DNA of 5,675 bases from an uncultured Clostridia bacterium. GTDB taxonomy: Bacteria; Bacillota; Clostridia; Christensenellales; UBA1242. Made by a program: the position numbers and the translations under genes. The notes under the pieces were generated by a model. It saw nothing but the letters and a program-made list of their open reading frames with translations. It was not told the origin of the DNA and made no database searches. Shown here one piece after another: positions 1 through 4,886 of the stretch; positions within the stretch are counted from its first letter, which is position 1, and every line of letters starts with the position of its first letter. Where the stretch lies: the NCBI GenBank assembly GCA_946615295.1, contig CAMOHL010000060.1, forward strand, positions 1 to 5,675, read 5' to 3'.

Positions 1-118
1 CTGGTTTGGAATCAAAGACTTGTTTATCGTTTATTCTTAAAAATTTTCTATTATCAGCTCTTTGTGAATATACTTTATTATCAATTCCACTTCTTTTTAT
101 AAGTGGGTATTTTTTCAT
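1..118 (-). CDS. Partial hypothetical protein, N-terminal 39 residues
   Basis: An open frame on the minus strand starts with ATG at 118 and runs off the left edge without a stop. The visible peptide begins MKKYPLIKRSGIDNK and is strongly basic and polar, with no signal peptide or membrane segment. A TAA two codons upstream, in frame, fixes this ATG as the only available start. There is no Shine-Dalgarno sequence directly upstream and no convincing promoter: the best minus-strand hexamers in 119-180 match poorly. The plus strand of the same stretch gives only a short, very hydrophobic reading (1-102), typical of the shadow of a real polar protein on the other strand. Codon use (AGA, AAA, GAT) looks like the neighbouring genes. 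I do not recognise the family. It could be a genuine divergently transcribed gene or a chance frame, since only 118 bases are visible. Confidence 0.4.
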   Translation of the reverse strand, partial: MKKYPLIKRSGIDNKVYSQRADNRKFLRINDKQVFDSKP

Positions 119-133
119 AAGTTATGAGTAAAC

Positions 134-163
134 TGTGTGTTAACTTTCTTTCATTAACACACA
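134..163. repeat. 10-bp perfect inverted repeat in intergenic region
   Basis: TGTGTGTTAA (134-143) and TTAACACACA (154-163) are exact reverse complements around a 10-base loop. Neither side is followed by a long T-run, so it is not a standard intrinsic terminator. It lies 16 bases upstream of the minus-strand ATG at 118 and about 45 bases upstream of the -35 at 208. It could be an operator for either gene or a hairpin in the 5' leader of the minus-strand gene. The repeat itself is seen directly; the role is inference. Confidence 0.5.
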
Positions 164-207
164 TATTGTAAAATAACAACTATAAAAATGCAGAAAAAAA
201 ATAGATA

Positions 208-236
208 TTGACATTTAAGTATAAAACTGCTACAAT
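208..236 (+). promoter_or_regulatory. Sigma-A-type promoter of the 386-residue gene
   Basis: A perfect -35 TTGACA (208-213), a 17-base spacer and -10 TACAAT (231-236) preceded by TG at 228-229 form a near-ideal vegetative promoter with an extended -10. The predicted start near 243 leaves a leader of only about 15 bases, just enough for the ribosome site AGAGGTG (247-253) before the ATG at 258. Strong constitutive expression is expected from the match alone. Confidence 0.85.
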
Positions 237-257
237 ATATTATTATAGAGGTGTATT

Positions 258-1418
258 ATGGGATTTTTTAGTGATATTTTAAACTCATTGAAAGAAAAAA
301 AAGATAATTTAAGCGAAAATAAATTTGAAAATTTAACAGATGACGAGAGAAAAACTGCTATAAAAAAATTGTTAAGTTTAAGTGAAAAGCAACTTCAAAA
401 TGAGGTTAGAAAAAAACCTTATGTTTTGTCTTATATAATTGACAATGTTACAAATGTAAATTTGGAAAAACTTGTTGATATTGCAACAGCAAACGGTGCA
501 AGTCTTTATTCATTGATTGACAAAAGTTCAAATATTTCTAATGAAAAAATAGTTAATATTGCAGTTAGAAATCAACCAGAACTTGTTGTTGAACTTGAAG
601 ATATGCCAAATCTTCAAGATATGATAACCGTTGAATCTTTGATTGAGGCATTCAAAAAGAATCCAGAAGTTTTGTTTAGTAACTGCAAGGCATTGAATGA
701 AAAAATTGAACAAAAGGGTGTTTACAAAAACGGAAAGCAATTCACAAGAAAGTCAACAATCAAAACACAACTTCAAAGAGCATTGAATTTGTATTTTAGA
801 CCAGACGCATATAAAGGTAATGTTTTGGACGCTTTTGCAATAAAGATTGCAGAAAGTATAGACAACAAAAAATTCAAAGAAATTGTTGCTGGTAACAAAA
901 TGATTATGAGATCAACAACAGCTGCCAATGAAACATTGAAAAGAAATCCAGAAAAAGGCAGAGTTTTCCCAGCAAAAGCTCTTAAACATTGGAACAATAG
1001 AACATTATATGTTATTCCAAACGAAGTTAGAAAGCATGTAAAAAACACAAAGGTCGAATATCAAAAGTATTATGACTATATGCTTGGTTTATTGCACAAT
1101 TCAGCACTCAATTCATTTAGTGAAAAGCAAAGAATTAATTTTGTAAAAAAATGTGTTAAGATTTGTCCAGAACTTTATTTCACTTTAGACAAAATAAATT
1201 GCTTTGAAGGGTTCTCAAGAATTCTCACAATTCAACTTTCAGCTTATGAAACATTCAAGTCTAGAAATGAATTGGAGATGCAAAATTTAGTTCTTGGATT
1301 TGCTGGTGAAGAACAAAAGAAAGTTCTTCTTGCAAAGGCAAAAGCAAACAAAACAAGACAAGAAAACAAAAAACATAAAAAAGAAGAAAAAGCTGTCGAA
1401 GCAGAAAAAACATTATAA
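258..1418 (+). CDS. Unrecognised lysine-rich helical-repeat protein, 386 aa
   Basis: I do not recognise this family. The ATG at 258 is supported by AGAGGTG six bases or less upstream and by a strong promoter. The protein has no signal peptide or membrane segment, so it is probably cytoplasmic. The N-terminus (about 1-20, starting MGFFSDILNSLKEKK) looks like an amphipathic helix. Residues 41-118 contain three contiguous 26-residue units, with a fourth after a four-residue insert (from 123). Each reads roughly as hydrophobic-x3-hydrophobic, then K/N-x-P or equivalent, then L-x3-hydrophobic, and ends in N. A mixed helical region follows (145-350), with Lys/Arg-rich stretches and scattered Tyr, Trp and Cys but no catalytic motif I can name. 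The last 33 residues (354-386) are almost all Lys, Glu, Ala and Asn and look like a disordered or coiled tail. The basic composition would suit RNA or protein binding, but that is inference only. The gene is monocistronic: it has its own promoter and a terminator just downstream. Codon use matches the housekeeping genes, so there is no sign of recent transfer. Confidence 0.85.
   Translation: MGFFSDILNSLKEKKDNLSENKFENLTDDERKTAIKKLLSLSEKQLQNEVRKKPYVLSYIIDNVTNVNLEKLVDIATANGASLYSLIDKSSNISNEKIVNIAVRNQPELVVELEDMPNLQDMITVESLIEAFKKNPEVLFSNCKALNEKIEQKGVYKNGKQFTRKSTIKTQLQRALNLYFRPDAYKGNVLDAFAIKIAESIDNKKFKEIVAGNKMIMRSTTAANETLKRNPEKGRVFPAKALKHWNNRTLYVIPNEVRKHVKNTKVEYQKYYDYMLGLLHNSALNSFSEKQRINFVKKCVKICPELYFTLDKINCFEGFSRILTIQLSAYETFKSRNELEMQNLVLGFAGEEQKKVLLAKAKANKTRQENKKHKKEEKAVEAEKTL
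378..686 (+). repeat. Coding repeat: four degenerate 26-residue helical units
   Basis: Within the 386-residue protein, residues 41-66, 67-92 and 93-118 align without gaps. Position 6 of each unit is Leu or Ile (L46, L72, I98). The second-helix hydrophobics align at L57, L83 and L109. Each unit ends in Asn (N66, N92, N118). Unit 2 and unit 3 share EK-hydrophobic-V-x-I-A (E70-A76 and E96-A102). A fourth unit starts at I123 (EAFKKNPEVL at 130-139) after a four-residue insert. The 26-residue period suggests paired short helices stacked into a solenoid. DUF4116-like or HEAT-like repeats are possible relatives, but I cannot confirm either. Confidence 0.6.
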
Positions 1419-1422
1419 ATCA

Positions 1423-1454
1423 AAAAAACACATCGAAAAAAAGATGTGTTTTTT
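1423..1454. terminator. Bidirectional intrinsic terminator between convergent genes
   Basis: A 12-bp perfect stem (1423-1434 with 1443-1454, core ACACATC/GATGTGT) closes an 8-base A-rich loop. On the plus strand the stem runs into six T residues (1449-1454). On the minus strand it is followed by seven T residues (complement of 1422-1428). It begins five bases after the stop of the 386-residue gene and lies 25 bases past the stop of the minus-strand gene ending at 1479, so one hairpin can serve both. Confidence 0.88.
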
Positions 1455-1478
1455 AATAAAAAACTGTCAATAAATAGA

Positions 1479-1739
1479 TTAGTTTAACAATTCAATTGAA
1501 AGAGAATTGAAATCTGTTATATCAACAAAATCACTTTTTGAAAATTTGACTCTATTAAAGTTGTTGAATGTTACATAGTGTGAAGTTAGTATCATTGGTG
1601 TTTCAATTTTTAATTCGTTGCAGACAACTTCAATATATGCTCTCAAAAATCTTACATCAAAGTCCTGTTCAAACTCAAATGATTGATGCTTTGTTATTCT
1701 GTTGTTATCATCAAATTCTTTAACCCATAATTTAAACAT
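1479..1739 (-). CDS. Small conserved hypothetical protein, 86 aa
   Basis: The protein starts MFKLWVKEFDDNNRITKHQS and is acidic and soluble, with no signal peptide or membrane segment. The layout is an N-terminal beta-rich segment with LWVK (4-7), a central helix with V-x-C-N-E-L (about 43-48), then E-T-P-M-I-L-T-S-H (about 52-60), and a C-terminal F-x(6)-D-F-x(4)-D-F-x2-L-x-I-E-L pattern. This matches my recollection of an uncharacterised family of about 85-90 residues, common in Clostridia, with a similar 'DNF-x-E-x-IDFDYLEI' end; no function is known to me. I chose ATG at 1739 over the in-frame TTG at 1757. The six extra residues are not expected in the family, and the TTG lies upstream of the -10 hexamer of the only good promoter. 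There is no ribosome site, and the predicted transcription start falls on the ATG itself. The gene converges on its left neighbour and diverges from greA. Confidence 0.75.
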   Translation of the reverse strand: MFKLWVKEFDDNNRITKHQSFEFEQDFDVRFLRAYIEVVCNELKIETPMILTSHYVTFNNFNRVKFSKSDFVDITDFNSLSIELLN

Positions 1740-1745
1740 ATAGAA

Positions 1746-1774
1746 ATGATACCACAAAACAAAAATATAATCAA
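1746..1774 (-). promoter_or_regulatory. Promoter of the 86-aa gene, predicted leaderless start
   Basis: Read on the minus strand: -35 TTGATT (1774-1769), a 17-base spacer ending TTTGTGG, and -10 TATCAT (1751-1746) with an extended TGn. Counting seven bases from the end of the -10 places +1 at 1739, the A of the ATG. The -35 is only four bases from the -35 of the greA distal promoter on the other strand (1779-1784), so the two polymerases should compete. Confidence 0.6.
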
Positions 1775-1778
1775 ATTT

Positions 1779-1807
1779 TTGACATATTTAATAATTTGTG
1801 GCATAAA
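1779..1807 (+). promoter_or_regulatory. Distal greA promoter (P1)
   Basis: A perfect -35 TTGACA (1779-1784), a 17-base spacer ending TTTGTGG (1795-1801), and a weaker -10 CATAAA (1802-1807) that carries the extended TGn. The start would be near 1814, giving a greA leader of about 127 bases. It is weaker than the proximal copy 64 bases downstream because the -10 matches the consensus at four of six positions. Confidence 0.5.
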
Positions 1808-1842
1808 ATATTGAGAACGATTTGAAAATTATCACAAAATTC

Positions 1843-1871
1843 TTGACAAACAAGTCAATTTGTGGTATATT
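1843..1871 (+). promoter_or_regulatory. Proximal greA promoter (P2)
   Basis: A perfect -35 TTGACA (1843-1848), a 17-base spacer ending AATTTGTGG (1857-1865), and -10 TATATT (1866-1871) with a TGTGn extension. Predicted +1 is at 1878, giving a 63-base leader that contains the hairpin at 1892-1917. This is the best greA promoter in the window. It repeats the layout of P1 at an offset of exactly 64 bases. Confidence 0.8.
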
Positions 1872-1882
1872 TTTCAAGTCAA
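1851..1882 (+). promoter_or_regulatory. Candidate operator: repeated CAAGTCAA flanking the greA -10
   Basis: CAAGTCAA occurs at 1851-1858, inside the P2 spacer, and again at 1875-1882, over the predicted start site, 24 bases apart. The first copy also pairs with the -35 itself: TTGAC (1843-1847) and GTCAA (1854-1858) form an inverted repeat with a six-base gap. The position suits a repressor, but in such AT-rich DNA chance occurrence is possible. No cognate regulator is identified. Confidence 0.3.
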
Positions 1883-1891
1883 GAAAAAGCT

Positions 1892-1924
1892 ATGCAAATT
1901 TTACAATTTGTTGGCATTTTTTTT
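1892..1924 (+). terminator. Terminator-like hairpin in the greA 5' leader
   Basis: ATGC (1892-1895) pairs with GCAT (1914-1917) and AAATT (1896-1900) with AATTT (1905-1909) around a TTAC loop, leaving a four-base bulge at 1910-1913. Eight T residues follow directly (1917-1924). A transcript from P2 that stopped here would be about 45 bases long. The stem is AT-rich and bulged, so termination is probably partial. This would be an attenuator rather than a true gene end. Confidence 0.45.
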
Positions 1925-1940
1925 AAAGTAAGGAGACAAT

Positions 1941-2411
1941 ATGGAAGATATATTTTTAACACCTGAAGGACTTGAAGAAACAAAAAAAGAACTTGAAAGA
2001 TTAAAAACAGTTGAAAGAATAAAGGTTGCCAAAATGATAGGCGAAGCAAAATCTTATGGAGATTTGAGTGAAAATTCAGAGTATGATGCTGCAAAAACAA
2101 AAGAAGCTCAACTTGAGCTTAAAATTTTGGAACTTGAAAATAGAATAAAAAATGCAAAAATTATCACAAAAGAATCACTAAACACAAAAGTTGTGAATGT
2201 TGGTTCAAAAGTTACTTTGCATGATGTTGAGTTTGATGAAGATGTTGTTTATACACTTATGGGTTCAACAGATAGCGACCCTATAAACGGAATCATCAGT
2301 AACTCTAGTCCACTTGGAAAAGCAATTTTAGGTCAAAAAGTTGGAGCAGAAGTTGTTGTTGATACTCCAGCAGGTGATGCAAAGTATAAAATTGTAAAAA
2401 TAGAACTTTAA
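1941..2411 (+). CDS. greA: Transcription elongation factor GreA
   Basis: GreA binds in the secondary channel of RNA polymerase and stimulates transcript cleavage by backtracked complexes, rescuing stalled elongation. At 156 residues it is the usual length (about 158). The N-terminal half (1-75) is the antiparallel coiled coil. Its tip carries GDLSENSEYDAAK (40-52), with D41 and E44 at the positions that bring Mg2+ to the active site. The C-terminal FKBP-like domain (about 80-156) has the expected V-G-S-x-V (near 92-96) and the SPLGKAILGQKVG block. ATG at 1941 is preceded by AAGGAG (1930-1935) at five bases. The gene stands alone between its own promoters and a terminator. The leader hairpin upstream suggests control by premature termination. 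No anomalies are seen in the protein. Confidence 0.97.
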   Translation: MEDIFLTPEGLEETKKELERLKTVERIKVAKMIGEAKSYGDLSENSEYDAAKTKEAQLELKILELENRIKNAKIITKESLNTKVVNVGSKVTLHDVEFDEDVVYTLMGSTDSDPINGIISNSSPLGKAILGQKVGAEVVVDTPAGDAKYKIVKIEL

Positions 2412-2435
2412 GAATGGTTTTGCCATTCTTTTTTT
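2410..2435 (+). terminator. Intrinsic terminator of greA
   Basis: AAGAATGG (2410-2417) pairs perfectly with CCATTCTT (2423-2430) around TTTTG, followed by T residues through 2435 (seven in a row from 2429). The last two bases of the greA TAA stop (2409-2411) are part of the stem, so a ribosome finishing greA sits on the hairpin. It isolates greA from the tmk operon, whose promoter starts just downstream. Confidence 0.9.
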
Positions 2436-2446
2436 GTAAATTTATT

Positions 2447-2474
2447 TTGATTATAATCCTTTCTGTGTTAAAAT
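2447..2474 (+). promoter_or_regulatory. Promoter of the tmk-rsmI operon, predicted leaderless
   Basis: TTGATT (2447-2452), a 16-base spacer and TAAAAT (2469-2474) preceded by TGTGt give an extended -10 promoter. Predicted +1 is at 2481, the A of the tmk ATG. An alternative is the perfect hexamer TATAAT at 2452-2457, which lacks a recognisable -35 and would start near 2464. In either case the leader is too short or lacks any Shine-Dalgarno sequence. Confidence 0.55.
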
Positions 2475-2480
2475 TTACTT

Positions 2481-3098
2481 ATGGGAAAATTAGTTACTAT
2501 AGAAGGTGGAGAAGGTGCAGGAAAAACCACTCTGATTGAAAACCTAAAAAAATATTTTGTTGAAAACAACATTGATTTTGTGGCAACAAGAGAGCCAGGT
2601 GGTTCAAAGGTTTGTGAAAACATTAGAAATATTTTGAAATATAGTGATGAAAAAATCTCAGAAAGAGCTGAAATTTTGCTTTTTTCTGCAAGCAGGGCAC
2701 AACTTGTTGATGAATTTATAAAGCCAAAACTAGCAGAAGGAAAGATTGTTGTTTGTGATAGATTTTTTGATAGCACAAGAGTATATCAAGGATTTGCAGG
2801 AAATTTTGATGACAAAGAAATTATGGATATCACAAATTTTGCGACAAATGGACTTTTGCCAGATATAACCTTTTATCTAGATATTGACCCAGTTGTTGCA
2901 TTCAAAAGAAAGGGTGGGCAAGACAAGGGCGACAGGATAGAAGAAAGAGATATGTCCTATCATCAAAAGGTTAGACAAGGCTTTTTGGAACTTGTAAAAA
3001 GAGAAGATAGAATTGTCAAGTTAGATGCAACTTTGAGTGAAGAAGAACTGCTTTGTTTGGTTGTATCTAAACTAAAACAGGAGAAAATAATTGAGTAA
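2481..3098 (+). CDS. tmk: Thymidylate kinase
   Basis: The enzyme phosphorylates dTMP to dTDP with ATP, a required cytoplasmic step toward dTTP. At 205 residues it has the normal length. The Walker A loop is GGEGAGKT (9-16). The dTMP-binding TREPGG follows at 36-41, LLFSASRAQ at 66-74, and the DRF-x2-S-x3-YQG signature at 93-104 with D93 and R94. The LID segment is Arg/Lys-rich around GDRIEERD. ATG at 2481 is the only possible start: a stop lies in frame at 2469-2471 and the P-loop begins almost immediately. There is no ribosome site, which fits a leaderless message. It is the first gene of the operon, and its stop overlaps the TTG start of holB by eight bases. Confidence 0.97.
   Translation: MGKLVTIEGGEGAGKTTLIENLKKYFVENNIDFVATREPGGSKVCENIRNILKYSDEKISERAEILLFSASRAQLVDEFIKPKLAEGKIVVCDRFFDSTRVYQGFAGNFDDKEIMDITNFATNGLLPDITFYLDIDPVVAFKRKGGQDKGDRIEERDMSYHQKVRQGFLELVKREDRIVKLDATLSEEELLCLVVSKLKQEKIIE
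3079..3083 (+). promoter_or_regulatory. Ribosome binding site deciding the TTG start of holB
   Basis: AGGAG sits seven bases before TTG at 3091, inside the 3' end of tmk. No ATG is available before residue 47 of the predicted product, so this site is what supports the TTG start. Confidence 0.8.
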
Positions 3099-4065
3099 AT
3101 ATTTGTTTAAGATTAGTCAACTTGAAAAATATAAAAATTTTGTCGATAGACTTTTGGGTGGCAAGCATGCAATTATTTTGCAAAGTGATGATGAATTGCT
3201 TCTTGATGCAATATATAAATTTTTGATTATGAAATGTGAGTGTTTGGACGAAAATAAACCATGTTTTATATGTTCTAACTGTCAAAAAATTTTGGATGAA
3301 ACTGCTGTTGATGTTGAATTATTTGGCAAAGAAAAAAATATTTTGGTTGAAGATAGTCAAAAGATTGTTGAAGATAGCTTTGTTTTGCCACTAGAGTTCA
3401 AAAGTAAGTATTTTGTTTTGAATAACTTTGAGAATGCAACAGTTCAAGCACAAAACAAGCTTTTGAAGGTTATTGAAGAACCAAGGGAATTTGACAAATT
3501 TATTTTGCTTGTATCAAACCTTAATCAAGTTTTGCCAACAATAAAGAGCAGATGTGAAATTTTCTCTATTCCAAAGTTTGATAATGTAGAGTTGCAAAAA
3601 ATTTTTGACTATAAATTAAATGAAGGAGACAAATTTAATTTTGCCTGTCAATATTCAAATGGAAACTTGACAACACTAAACAACATTTTTTATGATGAAA
3701 AGTTTGTCGAGATTTATAATTTGTGTAGAAAAATCCTTACGGAGATGAGAAACTCTAGTTTTGTGTTAGAATTTTCGTCAAACATAATAAAGAACAAAGA
3801 TAGGATTGACACATTTTTTGAGATATTGACTTCATTATATATGGATATTTTGTATATAAAAGAAGGTAAGACAAATCTTGTAAAAAATCAAAAGATATTA
3901 AACGAACTTTTGGTTCTTTCAAATGAAATGAATGAACTTGCAGTTTTGAATATCATAAAAGAAATTCAACTCGCAAGTCAAAAGATAACATCAAATGCAA
4001 ATTTTGCAGGAGTTATTGATAATTTGTTATTGAAAATATTGGAGATAAAACATTTATGCAAATAG
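3091..4065 (+). CDS. holB: DNA polymerase III delta prime subunit
   Basis: This is a clamp-loader subunit of the replisome that helps the delta and DnaX subunits open and load the sliding clamp. At 324 residues it is close to the B. subtilis length. The zinc-binding cysteines C49-x8-C58-x2-C61-x2-C64 are present. The P-loop position (about 26-45) lacks GxxGxGKT, as expected for delta prime, which does not hydrolyse ATP. The block NKLLKVIEEP (122-131) and the SRC motif (153-155) are intact; the SRC arginine acts as an arginine finger on a neighbouring DnaX subunit. The C-terminal third is divergent and helical. DnaX is excluded by the missing Walker A and the short length. The start is TTG, overlapping tmk by eight bases. 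The 3' end overlaps ricT by ten bases. Confidence 0.93.
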   Translation: MSKYLFKISQLEKYKNFVDRLLGGKHAIILQSDDELLLDAIYKFLIMKCECLDENKPCFICSNCQKILDETAVDVELFGKEKNILVEDSQKIVEDSFVLPLEFKSKYFVLNNFENATVQAQNKLLKVIEEPREFDKFILLVSNLNQVLPTIKSRCEIFSIPKFDNVELQKIFDYKLNEGDKFNFACQYSNGNLTTLNNIFYDEKFVEIYNLCRKILTEMRNSSFVLEFSSNIIKNKDRIDTFFEILTSLYMDILYIKEGKTNLVKNQKILNELLVLSNEMNELAVLNIIKEIQLASQKITSNANFAGVIDNLLLKILEIKHLCK

Positions 4066-4886
4066 TAAAAGTTAGATTTAAATCAAATGGTGAATTGATT
4101 GATTACAACGCCAATGATTTGTTTATAAAAAAAGGGCAAGCTGTTATTTGTGAAAGTGAAAACGGGCTTGTATTTGGTGTTGCAGAAACTGACAAAGTTG
4201 AAATTGACACAACAGGTGAATTTAAAAAAATTGTTAGACTTGCAACTGATGGCGACAAAAAGAAACTTGAAGATATAGAAAAAAAACAAAAGTATGCCAT
4301 AAGTTTTGCAAAAAAAATGGTTAGAAAACATAACTTAGAGATGAAGGTTATTGATGCTGAATATACATTTGACATGAGCAAATTAGTGTTCACTTTTACT
4401 GCAGACGGTAGGGTGGATTTTAGAGATTTGCTAAAGTCATTGGCAGGGGAGTTTAAAACAAGAATTGAACTCAAACAAGTTGGAGTTAGAGACGAAGCAA
4501 AAATTTTGGGTGGATTGGGACCATGCGGAAGACCTCTTTGTTGTGCAAATCACTTGAAAGATTTTGCAAAAGTTGGTATCAAAATGGCAAAAGACCAAGG
4601 ATTGTCATTAAATCCTTCTGGAATAAATGGTGTTTGTGGAAGACTTATGTGCTGTCTTGCCTACGAAGAAGATGACTATGTAAAAGCACTTGAAAAAATG
4701 CCAAAACTCAACAGCAGAGTAAAAACCCCAGACGGCGAAGGAGTTGTTACATTCAACAATGTGCTTAAAGATGAAGTTTCAGTCAAATTTATAAATGAAG
4801 ATGGCTCATATAACATAAAAGATTATGCACTAGGAGAGATTAGTTTTGAAAAGAGACAAGTTGCAAGCAATCCTAAACAAGAATGA
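4056..4886 (+). CDS. ricT: PSP1-domain protein RicT (YaaT)
   Basis: RicT in B. subtilis forms a complex with RicA (YmcA) and RicF (YlbF) that carries iron-sulfur clusters and steers RNase Y mRNA processing, with effects on competence, sporulation and biofilm formation. This 276-residue protein has the family length. A PSP1 core spans about 70-165. Two related cysteine motifs stand out: CGRPLCC (157-163) and CGRLMCC (194-200), the second followed by L-A-Y-E. These are the family's candidate cluster ligands. A C-terminal beta-rich segment with VKTPDGEG (near 230-237) ends the fold. ATG at 4056 overlaps holB by ten bases; GGAG at 4041-4044 is eleven bases upstream, a little far, so coupling to holB translation is likely. 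Neither ricA nor ricF is in the window. Confidence 0.93.
   Translation: MQIVKVRFKSNGELIDYNANDLFIKKGQAVICESENGLVFGVAETDKVEIDTTGEFKKIVRLATDGDKKKLEDIEKKQKYAISFAKKMVRKHNLEMKVIDAEYTFDMSKLVFTFTADGRVDFRDLLKSLAGEFKTRIELKQVGVRDEAKILGGLGPCGRPLCCANHLKDFAKVGIKMAKDQGLSLNPSGINGVCGRLMCCLAYEEDDYVKALEKMPKLNSRVKTPDGEGVVTFNNVLKDEVSVKFINEDGSYNIKDYALGEISFEKRQVASNPKQE
4832..4838 (+). promoter_or_regulatory. Ribosome binding site deciding the TTG start of trmN6
   Basis: AGGAGAG lies inside the ricT coding sequence, with seven bases between its end and TTG at 4846 (nine from the AGGAG core). It favours 4846 over the later in-frame TTG at 4861. No in-frame ATG exists near the start, and the ATG at 4883 is in another frame. 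Confidence 0.7.

Noticed and set aside
1..102. Plus-strand frame open from the left edge to a TAA at 100-102
   Set aside because: The peptide is an extreme Phe/Tyr/Leu string with no recognisable motif, better explained as the shadow of the minus-strand frame at 1-118.
188..211. Seven-codon plus-strand mini-frame starting at ATG 188
   Set aside because: It has no ribosome site and overlaps the -35 of the next promoter, so it is chance.
528..1048. Open frames on the minus strand at 528-740 and 773-1048
   Set aside because: They lie fully antisense to the 386-residue gene and encode Phe/Ile/Leu-rich peptides typical of the reverse of Lys/Glu-rich coding DNA, with no ribosome sites.
1740..1757. 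TTG at 1757 as the start of the small minus-strand gene
   Set aside because: It lies upstream of the best -10 (1751-1746), has no ribosome site, and the extra residues do not look like part of the family.
1740..1940. Possible riboswitch or T-box in the greA upstream region
   Set aside because: The longest predicted leader is about 127 bases, and I see no T-box sequence or known riboswitch core; the signals are explained by promoters and one weak hairpin.
1879..2100. Minus-strand open frame antisense to the start of greA
   Set aside because: Its product is a low-complexity Leu/Phe-rich string, the mirror of the greA coiled coil, and it would cross the greA leader and ribosome site.
3091..4065. 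holB product as a DnaX (tau/gamma) subunit
   Set aside because: It lacks a Walker A motif and is much shorter than DnaX; the degenerate P-loop with an intact SRC motif and the place after tmk fit delta prime.
4083..4474. Two overlapping minus-strand frames inside ricT
   Set aside because: ricT is strongly supported by its cysteine motifs; the antisense peptides are hydrophobic or Ser-rich shadows without ribosome sites.
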